The position numbers and the translations under genes were made by a program. The notes beneath the pieces were generated by a model, which ran no database searches, was not told the DNA's origin, and saw only the letters and a list, made by a program, of their open reading frames with translations. A DNA stretch of 64,000 bases from Paracoccaceae bacterium (GTDB lineage: Bacteria; Pseudomonadota; Alphaproteobacteria; Rhodobacterales; Rhodobacteraceae), in contig JAAXIY010000064.1 of NCBI GenBank assembly GCA_012270125.1, positions 32,295 through 96,294 on the forward strand. Direction: 5' to 3'. Of the stretch, positions 53,859-63,503 are shown piece after piece; positions within the stretch are counted from its first letter, which is position 1, and every line of letters starts with the position of its first letter.

Positions 53859-56123
53859 ATGTCACGTTTCGATGCGGCAATTGCCGAACAAATTTGGGAT
53901 ATGAAGTATCGCTTAAAGGAAGCTGATGGAACACCTATTGATAAATCAGTTCAGGATACATGGGCAAGAATTGCAAAAGATCTCGCAAGTGTTGAGACGG
54001 ATAAAGAGCTTTGGGAAAAAGAATTTTATGCAGCGCTAGAAGACTTTAAATTTTTACCCGCTGGCCGAATTACAGCAGGTGCCGGCACAAATCGAAAAGT
54101 GACCTTATTTAATTGCTTTGTTATGGGAACTATCCCAGATGACATGGAAGGCATCTTCAATATGTTAAAAGAAGCTGCGCTAACTATGCAGCAAGGTGGT
54201 GGTATAGGGTACGATTTTTCCACAATAAGACCAAATGGTGCGATAGTGAAGGGAGTAGCTGCTGATGCTTCCGGCCCACTTTCTTTCATGGACGTTTGGG
54301 ATTCAATGTGTCGAACAATCATGAGTGCTGGATCAAGGCGTGGTGCAATGATGGCTACAATGCGTTGTGATCACCCAGACATTGAACAATTCATCTCTGC
54401 AAAATCCGACCCTATTCGGTTGCGGATGTTCAATTTGTCAGTTCTGGTGACTGATCCATTTATGGAAGCAGTGAAGAATGATGATGACTGGAACTTGGTG
54501 TTTAATGGTGAAGTATACAAAACACTGAAAGCTAAGACGTTGTGGGACCAAATAATGCAATCCACATACGACTACGCGGAACCAGGTGTTATTTTCATCG
54601 ATAGAATAAACAAACTTAATAACCTAAATTATTGTGAAACCATCTCTGCAACAAACCCATGCGGGGAACAGCCATTACCACCTTATGGCGCTTGTTTGCT
54701 TGGATCGATTAATTTTGCGAAACTAGTTGAGAAGCCCTTTGAGAAAGGTGCAAAAATAAATGAAGCAGAGCTCGAAAGTTTAGTGGCAACAGCTGTTCGA
54801 ATGATGGATAATGTTGTTGATGCCTCAAAGTTTCCCCTAAAAGAGCAGGCTCAAGAGGCCAAAAACAAAAGAAGAATTGGGCTGGGCGTAACCGGCTTGG
54901 CTGATGCTTTGTTAATGGTCGGTTTAAGGTATGGATCAGATGAAGCTGCTGTCCAAACAGAACGCTGGCTACATATTTTAGCAAGGTCTGCCTATGCTGC
55001 GTCTGTGGAGTTGGCTAAAGAAAAGGGTGCATTCCCGTTATTTGATGCAGAGGCTTTTCTGAAGTCGGGATCTATGCAGCTTATGGATAAAGAAATTTGT
55101 AGTGACATTGAAAAGTATGGAATTCGAAATGCTTTATTAACGTCAATAGCTCCTACAGGAACAATAAGTCTCTACGCGGGAAATGTAAGTTCTGGAATCG
55201 AACCAGTTTTTGCATACTCTTATACTCGCAAAGTTTTGCAGAAGGACGGTTCAAAAACAGAAGAAGAAGTTGTCGATTATGCTGTGAGAATGTGGAGAGA
55301 AATCAAAGGAGATACCCCGCTTCCAGACTACTTTGTAAATGCCCAAACACTTAGTCCATTAGAGCATGTCAAAATGCAATCAGCAGCGCAAAAGTGGATC
55401 GATAGTTCAATTTCTAAAACTATAAATTGTCCTGAGGATATTGATTTTGAGACCTTCAAAAGTGTTTATATGGAGGCCTATGAAACTGGTTGTAAGGGTT
55501 GCACAACTTACCGACCAAATGATGTAACAGGATCTGTTCTGACCGTTTCCACTTCTAAAGAAGAAAATCCAAAAGAAGAAGATGGCGCTGACGTCATATA
55601 TATGTCAGAGCCATTAGATCGGCCTAATGAGTTGGAGGGTTCAACTTATAAGTTAAAGTGGCCTGATAGTGAGCACGCTATTTATGTTACAATAAACGAT
55701 GTACTTGCAAATGGTACGAGACGGCCTTTCGAAGTATTTATAAATTCTAAGAATATGGAACATTTTGCTTGGACAGTTGCATTAACCCGAATGATTTCGG
55801 CTGTTTTTAGACGTGGTGGAGATGTTTCATTTGTAGTCGAAGAGCTGAAAGCTGTGTTTGATCCGCGTGGTGGCGCGTGGGTAAATGGAAAATATATTCC
55901 TTCTATTCTAGCAGCCATTGGCGGTGTTTTAGAAACTCATATGATAAAAATTGGTTTTCTTGAAGGTGAGGGACTTGGACTAAAAGAAGATCCTAAATCA
56001 AATCAAGTTATTAACTTTTCGGAGAATAAAGCAAAAGCTTGCTCCAGCTGTGGTCAATTTGAGATGCAGATGGTTGAGGGATGCATGACTTGTAGAAGTT
56101 GTGGTTATTCGAAATGTGGATGA
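53859..56123 (+). CDS. nrdJ: Adenosylcobalamin-dependent (class II) ribonucleotide reductase
   Basis: 754 residues. The specificity and catalytic regions are visible: TLFNCFVMGTIPDD with the first redox cysteine, the NPCGEQPLPPYGACLLGSIN block with the thiyl-radical cysteine and glutamate, and a later CKGCTTYRPND. The C-terminus has paired cysteines (CSSCG, CMTCRSCG), a zinc-ribbon-like tail that reduces the active site. Being class II, it needs B12 but not oxygen. No other nrd gene or B12 riboswitch was seen. Confidence 0.93.
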   Translation: MSRFDAAIAEQIWDMKYRLKEADGTPIDKSVQDTWARIAKDLASVETDKELWEKEFYAALEDFKFLPAGRITAGAGTNRKVTLFNCFVMGTIPDDMEGIFNMLKEAALTMQQGGGIGYDFSTIRPNGAIVKGVAADASGPLSFMDVWDSMCRTIMSAGSRRGAMMATMRCDHPDIEQFISAKSDPIRLRMFNLSVLVTDPFMEAVKNDDDWNLVFNGEVYKTLKAKTLWDQIMQSTYDYAEPGVIFIDRINKLNNLNYCETISATNPCGEQPLPPYGACLLGSINFAKLVEKPFEKGAKINEAELESLVATAVRMMDNVVDASKFPLKEQAQEAKNKRRIGLGVTGLADALLMVGLRYGSDEAAVQTERWLHILARSAYAASVELAKEKGAFPLFDAEAFLKSGSMQLMDKEICSDIEKYGIRNALLTSIAPTGTISLYAGNVSSGIEPVFAYSYTRKVLQKDGSKTEEEVVDYAVRMWREIKGDTPLPDYFVNAQTLSPLEHVKMQSAAQKWIDSSISKTINCPEDIDFETFKSVYMEAYETGCKGCTTYRPNDVTGSVLTVSTSKEENPKEEDGADVIYMSEPLDRPNELEGSTYKLKWPDSEHAIYVTINDVLANGTRRPFEVFINSKNMEHFAWTVALTRMISAVFRRGGDVSFVVEELKAVFDPRGGAWVNGKYIPSILAAIGGVLETHMIKIGFLEGEGLGLKEDPKSNQVINFSENKAKACSSCGQFEMQMVEGCMTCRSCGYSKCG

Positions 56124-56162
56124 ACATTGTCATCTCAAAAATGTTAAAACTTAGCTAGTGTT

Positions 56163-56762
56163 GTGAGCGATATCTTTGAGCAGGTTAAACTTTGCAAAAT
56201 CTGTAGTGATATTTTCTCGAAAACAAAGACCCAGCATTGCCCTAGACCGGTTATTAGAGGTAAAAGTACAGCTAAAATTTTGATTGCTGGCCAAGCACCT
56301 GGTGCCCGTGTACATGAAAGCGGTGTTCCGTTTTCTGATCCGTCGGGAGATGTTTTAAGGAAATGGATGGGTTTGAGCAAAGATGATTTTTACGATGAGA
56401 GAAATATAGCTATAATCCCGATGGCTTTTTGCTTTCCGGGTTATGATGAAAAAGGAAGTGATTTACCACCACCTAAAATTTGTGCAGCAACTTGGCGCTC
56501 TTCAATTTTAGAGAATTTCCAAAATTTAGAATTAAAACTTCTTGTAGGGTCTTTCGCTCAAAAATGGCATCTTGATACCAATCTCACTGTGACTAATGTT
56601 GTGAAGGATTGGCGACTTTATGCCCCTGAGTTCTTACCTCTTCCACACCCTTCTTGGAGAAATAGAGCTTGGCTAAAGAAAAATTTCTGGTTTGAAAAAG
56701 AACTAGTACCTGTATTGAGAAATAAAGTTAGGGGCATTTTGAAAAATGAAACAGCTAAATAA
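56163..56762 (+). CDS. Uracil-DNA glycosylase superfamily protein
   Basis: 199 residues beginning with GTG at 56163. The UDG-fold motif GQAPGARVHESGVPFSDPSG (about 39-58) and the late PHPSWRNRAW block are present; family 4-like iron-sulfur cysteines may be supplied by LCKICSD and related residues near the N-terminus and AATWR region. It is close to a group of UDG-like proteins in alphaproteobacteria whose activity has not been well studied. It overlaps the SseB gene by 17 bases. Confidence 0.8.
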   Translation: MSDIFEQVKLCKICSDIFSKTKTQHCPRPVIRGKSTAKILIAGQAPGARVHESGVPFSDPSGDVLRKWMGLSKDDFYDERNIAIIPMAFCFPGYDEKGSDLPPPKICAATWRSSILENFQNLELKLLVGSFAQKWHLDTNLTVTNVVKDWRLYAPEFLPLPHPSWRNRAWLKKNFWFEKELVPVLRNKVRGILKNETAK

Positions 56763-57528
56763 AGCTTTTTTGGAAATGTCTCGGAATCCAGAAAATAATG
56801 ACGCCCGTCTCAATTATTATGGAGTGCTTGCGGATACAAATTTATTTTTGTTACTTGAGCAAGAACCTAGCAACGAAATACTTGAGCCCAAATTTATCCA
56901 GCTTGAGGGCAAAAACTTTGCTCTAGCATTTGATAGCGAAGAGAGCCTTTCTGAATTCTATGGGGAGGCTGCCGCATTTGCGGAAGTTACTGGCCGCGTC
57001 TTGGCAAAGATGCTGCTAGAAGAAAAAATAGGGTTAGGTATTAATTTAGGTGTTTCCGAAGGTGAATTGTTGCTTCCATGGGAGATTATTGAATGGTTTG
57101 TGAATGTTTTGGATGAAGCTCCCAATTTGGTACAAATTACTCCTAAAAAATTTCTTCGCGCCGAAGCGTTTCCCGAGATTCTATTTAAGGCACTGCAAGA
57201 AAAACTTATGCCTGCGGTTGGGTTATTTGATGAAATTTGGATTTGTGCGGCCGAATATAATGAGGATGAAACTTCTCATCTCATTTGCTTAATGGGAGTT
57301 CAAAATTCCGCACAGCAAGCAATAGTAAAATCAATCAACGAGGTTCTTTCTTTTACCGATATTGATTTGGGAAATATTGATGTAGCACATTTTAGTTATG
57401 ATGATGAAGTTTGTACTAAAATCCGTGAGATAGGTATTAAGCTTCAGTTTCCTGAGGTAAGCGAAGTTAAGAATGCTGCTCGCGATGTTAAAAATAAGGC
57501 GGCTTTGCAGCCACCAAAACTAAGATAG
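56746..57528 (+). CDS. SseB N-terminal domain protein
   Basis: 260 residues. The start, FLEMSRNPENNDARLNYYGV followed by LADTNLFLLLEQE, fits the SseB-like domain that in Salmonella SseB and relatives is fused to other regions. There are no membrane segments. Function is unknown; it is coupled to the UDG-family gene by a 17-base overlap. It ends 5 bases from the convergent flavoprotein gene. Confidence 0.72.
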   Translation: MKQLNKAFLEMSRNPENNDARLNYYGVLADTNLFLLLEQEPSNEILEPKFIQLEGKNFALAFDSEESLSEFYGEAAAFAEVTGRVLAKMLLEEKIGLGINLGVSEGELLLPWEIIEWFVNVLDEAPNLVQITPKKFLRAEAFPEILFKALQEKLMPAVGLFDEIWICAAEYNEDETSHLICLMGVQNSAQQAIVKSINEVLSFTDIDLGNIDVAHFSYDDEVCTKIREIGIKLQFPEVSEVKNAARDVKNKAALQPPKLR

Positions 57529-57533
57529 AATTT

Positions 57534-59981
57534 TTAAGCTTTCGTTCTGGCGCCCGTTGGATCATATAAAGGTTTGAAGGAAATTTCGGCTTCGACGCGA
57601 CTTCCAGCTACGTCTATCTCATACGATGAAGCAAGCAATTCTGATGTTTTCTCGCCTTTACATGGTAAATAACCCATCCCAACCGCGCCTCCCAAGGCGT
57701 GCCCATAATTTCCAGAACTTAAATAACCAACTATTTCTCCATCGCGAACAATAGGTTCGTTGTGGTAGAGTAAGGGCTCGGCATCTTTGAGAAGAAATTG
57801 CGCCATACGCATTTCTAATCCTTCTTCTCTTTTTGCAACTACCGCATCACGCCCAAGAAATTCCTCTTTATCTGATTTTACTGCAAACCCTAAACCTGCT
57901 TCTAAAACATGATCCTCGCAGGTAATATCATGGCCAAAGTGCCTATAACCTTTTTCAATTCTGCAACTATCCATCATATGCATGCCACAAAGCTTTAGTT
58001 GGCTTTCTTTTGCGTATTCCATTATTGTTTCGAAAACATGTGCAGCCATATCTGTACTGACGTAAATTTCCCAACCTAATTCACCAACATAAGATACTCT
58101 GTGAACGCGAGCTAATCCCATTCCAATTTCAATTTCTTGAGCTGTTCCAAATGGATTTGTTTTATTTGAGAAATCATTAGGACTTATGGACTCCATAAAC
58201 TGCCGAGAATTAGGCCCCATGATGGCTAAAACGCCTTCTGCTGCCGTGACGTCAGTGATTACGACTTCAAAGTCCCTTTTATTTCTTCTCATCCATGTTT
58301 GATCAGCTAATCTTGTGATTGCTGGTGTTACTACTAAATATGAAGTTTCAGTAAGCCTCGTTACAGTTACGTCGGCTTCAATACCCCCCTTTGGATTCAG
58401 GAATTGTGTATATACAATCTTTCCAAGGGGCACTGACATATTTCCTCCACAAATATAGTTTAGGAAAGTTTCAGCATCTCGCCCTTCAACCATTAATTTA
58501 CCGAACGAAGACATATCATACATACCTAGGTTGTTACGGACGGCCATATGTTCACGATGGGAATTTTTAAACCAGTTTTGCCGACCCCAGCTATATTGAT
58601 ATTCTTGAGTTTGACCCTCTTCTGAAAACCAATTTGCTCTTTCCCATCCGGCAAGTTCTCCAAAAACGGCTCCATGATCTTTAAGGTAGGAGTGAAAAGG
58701 TGACCGTCTTACACCTCTTGCAGTCTCTTTTTGTCTAAAGGGAAAATGATCAGCGTATAACAGGCCTAAAGTCTCTTTTGATCGTTCGAATAAATAATGT
58801 TTATTGCCCTGAAATGGATGCATTCTAGAAATGTCGACATCTCCAAGATCAAATGGTTTTTGTCCATCATGCATCCATTGGCTTAATGCCATGCCCGCTC
58901 CACCAGCAGATTGAATACCTATTGAATTAAAACCTGCTGCTAGCCAAAAATTGTCTAATTCTGGGGCTTGCCCCAGATGGTAAGCATTATCTGGAGTAAA
59001 GCTTTCTGGGCCATTGAAAAAAGTATGTATGCCTGCTTTGCCTAGCATTGGAATTCTATTAACGGCCATTTCTAGTATTGGTTCGAAATGATCAAAATCT
59101 TCTTGCAGTTGATCAAATTCAAAATCGTCAGGTATTCCATCTGCAGCCCAGGGTTTTGCGTTTGGTTCAAAAGCGCCAAGCATTAATTTTCCCGCATCCT
59201 CTTTATAGTATGCGCATTCATCTGGAACGCGCAGTACTGGCAGTTGGCTGAGCCCTTCTATTGGTTCTGAAACAATATAAAAATGCTCACAGGCGTGAAG
59301 TGGAATATTAACGCCTGCCATTTTACCAACCTCGTGCCCCCACATACCAGCGCAATTTACAATCATTTCACATGATGTATGCCCCGTTTCTCCTGAGCCG
59401 CTGACCCAATCGACACCTTTTACTACTCTCCCAGATTTATGTATTTTTGTTACTTTAATGCCTTCATTAATATTGGCGCCATTTTGCCTTGCCCCTTTAG
59501 CGAGTGCTAATGTGATATTTGCTGGATCTCCTTGACCGTCTTTTTCTAGAAAAACACCACCAACAACTTTGTCTAAATTAATATGTGGATACTTTTCTAA
59601 TATTTCATTAGGAGAAATTTCTTCTATCCCAACATCAAACGCTCTTGCCATTGCGGCAGATCTGTTGAGCTCCTCCATACGTTCTTCAGTCAGAGCAACT
59701 GTTATCGAGCCCACACGCTTAAATCCCGTTGATACACCTGTTTCTTCTTCTAGCGATCCGTAAAGTTCTTGAGTGTATTTTGCCAGTTTGGTCATGTTTG
59801 ATGATGCTCGCAGTTGTGCAATCAAACCAGCAGCATGCCAAGTTGTTCCTGAAGTTAATTTTTTTCTTTCGAGTAATAAAACGTCTTTCCAGCCCAGCTT
59901 AGTTAAGTGATATGCAACCGAGCACCCAATTACCCCTCCGCCAACAATTATAACCCGGGCATGTTTTGGAATATTACTCAT
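57534..59981 (-). CDS. Dimethylglycine/sarcosine dehydrogenase-like flavoprotein with GcvT domain (1)
   Basis: 815 residues. FAD-binding VIIVGGGVIGCSVAYHLTK opens the protein, and SGTTWHAAG contains H49, equivalent to the flavin-attachment histidine of dimethylglycine dehydrogenase. After the DAO-type oxidase domain (to about 390) comes an FAO linker and a GcvT folate-binding domain from about 440, including SCRIEKGYRHFGHD. Such enzymes demethylate dimethylglycine or sarcosine and pass the one-carbon unit to tetrahydrofolate. It is 7 bases downstream of the homocysteine methyltransferase gene and is a paralogue of the 60958-63408 protein. Confidence 0.88.
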   Translation of the reverse strand: MSNIPKHARVIIVGGGVIGCSVAYHLTKLGWKDVLLLERKKLTSGTTWHAAGLIAQLRASSNMTKLAKYTQELYGSLEEETGVSTGFKRVGSITVALTEERMEELNRSAAMARAFDVGIEEISPNEILEKYPHINLDKVVGGVFLEKDGQGDPANITLALAKGARQNGANINEGIKVTKIHKSGRVVKGVDWVSGSGETGHTSCEMIVNCAGMWGHEVGKMAGVNIPLHACEHFYIVSEPIEGLSQLPVLRVPDECAYYKEDAGKLMLGAFEPNAKPWAADGIPDDFEFDQLQEDFDHFEPILEMAVNRIPMLGKAGIHTFFNGPESFTPDNAYHLGQAPELDNFWLAAGFNSIGIQSAGGAGMALSQWMHDGQKPFDLGDVDISRMHPFQGNKHYLFERSKETLGLLYADHFPFRQKETARGVRRSPFHSYLKDHGAVFGELAGWERANWFSEEGQTQEYQYSWGRQNWFKNSHREHMAVRNNLGMYDMSSFGKLMVEGRDAETFLNYICGGNMSVPLGKIVYTQFLNPKGGIEADVTVTRLTETSYLVVTPAITRLADQTWMRRNKRDFEVVITDVTAAEGVLAIMGPNSRQFMESISPNDFSNKTNPFGTAQEIEIGMGLARVHRVSYVGELGWEIYVSTDMAAHVFETIMEYAKESQLKLCGMHMMDSCRIEKGYRHFGHDITCEDHVLEAGLGFAVKSDKEEFLGRDAVVAKREEGLEMRMAQFLLKDAEPLLYHNEPIVRDGEIVGYLSSGNYGHALGGAVGMGYLPCKGEKTSELLASSYEIDVAGSRVEAEISFKPLYDPTGARTKA

Positions 59982-59988
59982 ATTAACC

Positions 59989-60885
59989 TCAAACTATTTT
60001 ATGACCTTTATCTCGGAGTTCTTTAGCAAGCTCTTCAATATGCTTGGGGCCAACTTCACAGCAACCCCCAATAATAGTTGCGCCCATCTCAACCCATTCC
60101 ATTGCAAATTTAGCATATTCCTTGGGACTTAAATCATGTCTTTCTTTTAGTGCGTCTACTGTTGGAAAGTCTTCTAAAAAACCAGCCGTTATTTCAGTAA
60201 AACCATTTGCATAAGCTCCAAATGGTTTATTAAAATCAGCTAAAATTTTTAATGAGTCCTTAGCAACCTCAGGCCTTGAGCAGTTTATTAAAATAGTATC
60301 AAAATTGTATTCAGTAATAAGACTTTTTGCCAAAGAAAGATCTTCTCCAGAACGTAGTTTTGTCCCATCATAATCTTCGGTGCTGAATGCAATCCATACT
60401 GGGATTTTAACGTCTTTGGCAGCAATTAAGGCCGCTTTTGCGTGTTCTATTGAACTCACCGTTTCAATCAGTAAAACATCGCATTTTGCACTCAAGTGAG
60501 CGATTACATTTTTGTATTGTTTTGAGGCTTCAATAGCATCCGGAATTAAATCAGGTCTATAACTTGCATGCAAAGGCCCAATTGAGCCAGCGACCTTGCC
60601 ATGCCCGTTCTTTTTTTTGGAATTCATAGCCGTTTCAATTGCTCTGTCCCAAAGTTCCTCCAGTCTATCTTCTAAGCCAACCCTTTCTAATCTATCCTTA
60701 AGAACAGGATATGTATTGGTTGTTGCCACAGTTGCTCCCATCGCGAAGTACTCATCGTGTACCTCAGATAGTAATTTGGTATCCTCAAGCATAACTGTTG
60801 TAGACCATAAGGGAGTTGGTTTTGCCCCTGATCTTTTCACAAGTTCCTGACCAATAGAGCCATCAAGTAAAGTAATTTCGGGCAT
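59989..60885 (-). CDS. Homocysteine S-methyltransferase (BHMT/MmuM-like)
   Basis: 298 residues, a single homocysteine-methyltransferase barrel. The zinc ligands are C202 (INCSRPE) and C275/C276 in the GGCCEVGP motif, and DGSIGQELVKRSG is the conserved opening. Donors in this family are S-methylmethionine, glycine betaine or dimethylsulfoniopropionate. Being flanked on both sides by dimethylglycine dehydrogenase-like genes, betaine is the most economical guess: it would produce the dimethylglycine that they oxidise. That assignment is inference. Confidence 0.86.
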   Translation of the reverse strand: MPEITLLDGSIGQELVKRSGAKPTPLWSTTVMLEDTKLLSEVHDEYFAMGATVATTNTYPVLKDRLERVGLEDRLEELWDRAIETAMNSKKKNGHGKVAGSIGPLHASYRPDLIPDAIEASKQYKNVIAHLSAKCDVLLIETVSSIEHAKAALIAAKDVKIPVWIAFSTEDYDGTKLRSGEDLSLAKSLITEYNFDTILINCSRPEVAKDSLKILADFNKPFGAYANGFTEITAGFLEDFPTVDALKERHDLSPKEYAKFAMEWVEMGATIIGGCCEVGPKHIEELAKELRDKGHKIV

Positions 60886-60957
60886 TCAATATATTTCTCG
60901 TTTTTGTTGAAGGTTGAGTAATTTATACTTTATCACTTATAGACTTTTCAGCTGAGC

Positions 60958-63408
60958 TCAAGCACGTAACCTTTCATTTTTTGGATCCCAAAGTGCGTCA
61001 TTTTCTTGGACTATTGCCTTTCTGCGCTCTCCGTAAATTTCTACTTCCAAGTTTACATTGGGTTTCGCTAAATCACTTCTTAACATTCCTAAAGCAATTG
61101 ACTCGTTTACCCTATAACCCCATGCGCCTGATGTCGTTTCCCCTACAACTTCTCCATCATGCCATAACGTTGACATGTAAGGTGCATCAAACTCCTCAGC
61201 ATCGACAATCAAGGTTACAAATTTTTTACTACTGCCCTGCTGTTTTTCATTTTGGAGTGCTAACTTGCCAGGAAAAGATTGCGATTTTTCAAATTTGATG
61301 AATCTTTCGAGACCACCTTCAAGCATAGAATAATCAGTAGATAGGTCTCCCTTCCACGCTCTATATCCTTTTTCAATACGGAGCGAGTTTAAAGCCCACA
61401 TTCCAAAGGGTTTGGCCCCTGCTGCAATAGAAAACTCATACAAAGCTGCAATATCTTTATTCAGCGCATGTATTTCCCAGCCCAATTCTCCAGCAAAACT
61501 CACTCTTACCAACGCACACTCTATATTGTTAATCTTTGCTTTTTGGTGAGTTAACCAGTTTGCCTCTAAATCGGCTTCTGTGTTCAAAGATTGAAATAAG
61601 TTACGGCTTTTGGGTCCTGTTATAATCAAGGTGCCGTATTCAGTTGTAATATCACTGAGCGATAGACCTTGCGTTAGTGAACGGCTTAAAATTTCAAAAT
61701 CATGCCACTGGGCAGCAGCTGCAGTAATCAAAGTAAAGTGATCCTCGCTATGTCGCATTACTGACATTTCAGTTAGGATGCGCCCTCGCTCATCAGCAAA
61801 ATAAGCAAGGTTTATTCGACCAATTTTTGGCAAGCTACCTGTTATTTGGCAACGGAGCCATTCTGCAGAACCATCACCGCTTAATTCAAAACGACTAAAG
61901 CCTGGTAAGTCTAAAACTCCAACATTGTCTCTGACGGCTTCACATTCCTCTTTAATTCTCTTTTCCCAAGGACCAGATCTTTTCCACGTTTTTGTTGCTT
62001 GTTCTGAGGTGTCGTCTCCCTTTTGAGCAAACCAATTGGCTCGCTCCCATCCATTGTAAGCACCCATTTGGCCCCCATTTTGAATGACAAGGTCGTGGGC
62101 TGGTGATAGTTTTTTACCTCTCCCGGCTGGCCACTCATGCCAAGGAAAATGCATGGCATACTCATTTCCGTAGACCTCCATGCCCTTTGCGACGCAATAT
62201 TCGTGGTCGGTATGGTCTGTATATCTTCTAGGGTCGCATGACCACATATCCCATTCGGTAAAGCCCTGAGTAATCCACTCACATAGTACTTTTCCAGCTC
62301 CTCCTGCTTGTGCAATACCGAAAGTAAAGACGCAGGCCTCAAAGCCATTTTCAACACCAGGCATTGGTCCGATAAGTGGAAGACCATCGGGCGCATATGG
62401 TATTGGGCCATTTATAACTCTGCTGACCCCTGAAGTCCCTAAGAGTGGAACCCGCTCCATTGCGTCAGAAACAATATCTTCTATTCGATCTAAGTCATCG
62501 TTCCATAACTGAAAGCTAAAATCATCTGGCATAGGATCGTCCTCGGTTGCCCAATGCGCTTTACAATTTGGTTCATACGGCCCCAGATTGAATCCGTTTT
62601 TTTCCTGCCGCAAATAATACGAGACATCTACATCTCTCAATAAAGGTAGTTTTTTGCCCGAAGTTTTTGTGTATTGCTCAATTTCGGGTATTTCTTCTGA
62701 TAAAAGATACTGATGGCTCATAACCATCATTGGTACCGTTCTTCCACCATAAGGTTTAAACCAATCCCCTACTTGTTGGGCATAGTAACCTGCAGCGTTC
62801 ACCACATATTTACAGTCAATATCCCCTTTTTCAGTATGAACAGTCCAGGTTTTATCTTTCTTTTGGGTAACGCCAATTGCTGGAGTGAATCGAAGTATCT
62901 TGGCTCCTAAATCCCTTGCGCCTTTGGCTAAAGCTTGAGTGAGCTGAGCTGGATCAATATCACCATCATTTGGGTCATAGAGCGCGCCGACAAGATCATG
63001 TGTCTCTAAAAATGGATATAAGTCTTTCGCTTCTTTTGGGGTCAGTATTTCTATATCCATTCCTTGATACTTGCCCATACTGGCGGCACGTTTGAATTCT
63101 TGAAGCCTTTCCTCAGTATGAGCAAGGCGCAAAGACCCAGTTTGATGATAGTTCATTGGATAATCAACTTCCTCACCCAATTTAGCATAGAGTTCTGTCG
63201 AATACCGCTGCATATTCATTATCGACCAACTAGTTGAAAATGTTGGTACGTTACCTGCTGCATGCCAAGTAGACCCAGCAGTTAATTCATTTTTCTCTAA
63301 TAAGACACAATCTGTCCAACCAGCCTTGGCTAGGTGATAAAGCGAGCTCGCACCAACAGCACCACCACCAATAATCACAACTTTAGCTTTTTTTGGAAAG
63401 TCAGACAT
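60958..63408 (-). CDS. Dimethylglycine/sarcosine dehydrogenase-like flavoprotein with GcvT domain (2)
   Basis: 816 residues, same domain order as its neighbour at 57534-59981: FAD motif VVIIGGGAVGASSLYHLAK, flavin-attachment histidine H49 in TAGSTWHAAG, an oxidase domain ending near residue 400, then a GcvT domain with NSLRIEKGYRAWKGDLS. Sequences of the two paralogues differ throughout, so this is not a recent duplication. The two may act on different methylated glycines (dimethylglycine and sarcosine). It is the first gene of the three-gene minus-strand group, 72 bases upstream of the methyltransferase. Confidence 0.87.
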   Translation of the reverse strand: MSDFPKKAKVVIIGGGAVGASSLYHLAKAGWTDCVLLEKNELTAGSTWHAAGNVPTFSTSWSIMNMQRYSTELYAKLGEEVDYPMNYHQTGSLRLAHTEERLQEFKRAASMGKYQGMDIEILTPKEAKDLYPFLETHDLVGALYDPNDGDIDPAQLTQALAKGARDLGAKILRFTPAIGVTQKKDKTWTVHTEKGDIDCKYVVNAAGYYAQQVGDWFKPYGGRTVPMMVMSHQYLLSEEIPEIEQYTKTSGKKLPLLRDVDVSYYLRQEKNGFNLGPYEPNCKAHWATEDDPMPDDFSFQLWNDDLDRIEDIVSDAMERVPLLGTSGVSRVINGPIPYAPDGLPLIGPMPGVENGFEACVFTFGIAQAGGAGKVLCEWITQGFTEWDMWSCDPRRYTDHTDHEYCVAKGMEVYGNEYAMHFPWHEWPAGRGKKLSPAHDLVIQNGGQMGAYNGWERANWFAQKGDDTSEQATKTWKRSGPWEKRIKEECEAVRDNVGVLDLPGFSRFELSGDGSAEWLRCQITGSLPKIGRINLAYFADERGRILTEMSVMRHSEDHFTLITAAAAQWHDFEILSRSLTQGLSLSDITTEYGTLIITGPKSRNLFQSLNTEADLEANWLTHQKAKINNIECALVRVSFAGELGWEIHALNKDIAALYEFSIAAGAKPFGMWALNSLRIEKGYRAWKGDLSTDYSMLEGGLERFIKFEKSQSFPGKLALQNEKQQGSSKKFVTLIVDAEEFDAPYMSTLWHDGEVVGETTSGAWGYRVNESIALGMLRSDLAKPNVNLEVEIYGERRKAIVQENDALWDPKNERLRA

Positions 63409-63503
63409 AAAATAATCTCCCCTGATATTTTATCGCAGTCGTTAAACAAATCTAATTACAAATTTAAAAGATTTAAACTTGTAATTTTAGTCAATTAATT
63501 TTT

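Noticed and set aside
61911..62411. 166-codon frame inside the second flavoprotein gene
   Set aside because: Same-strand alternative frame of a clearly conserved protein.
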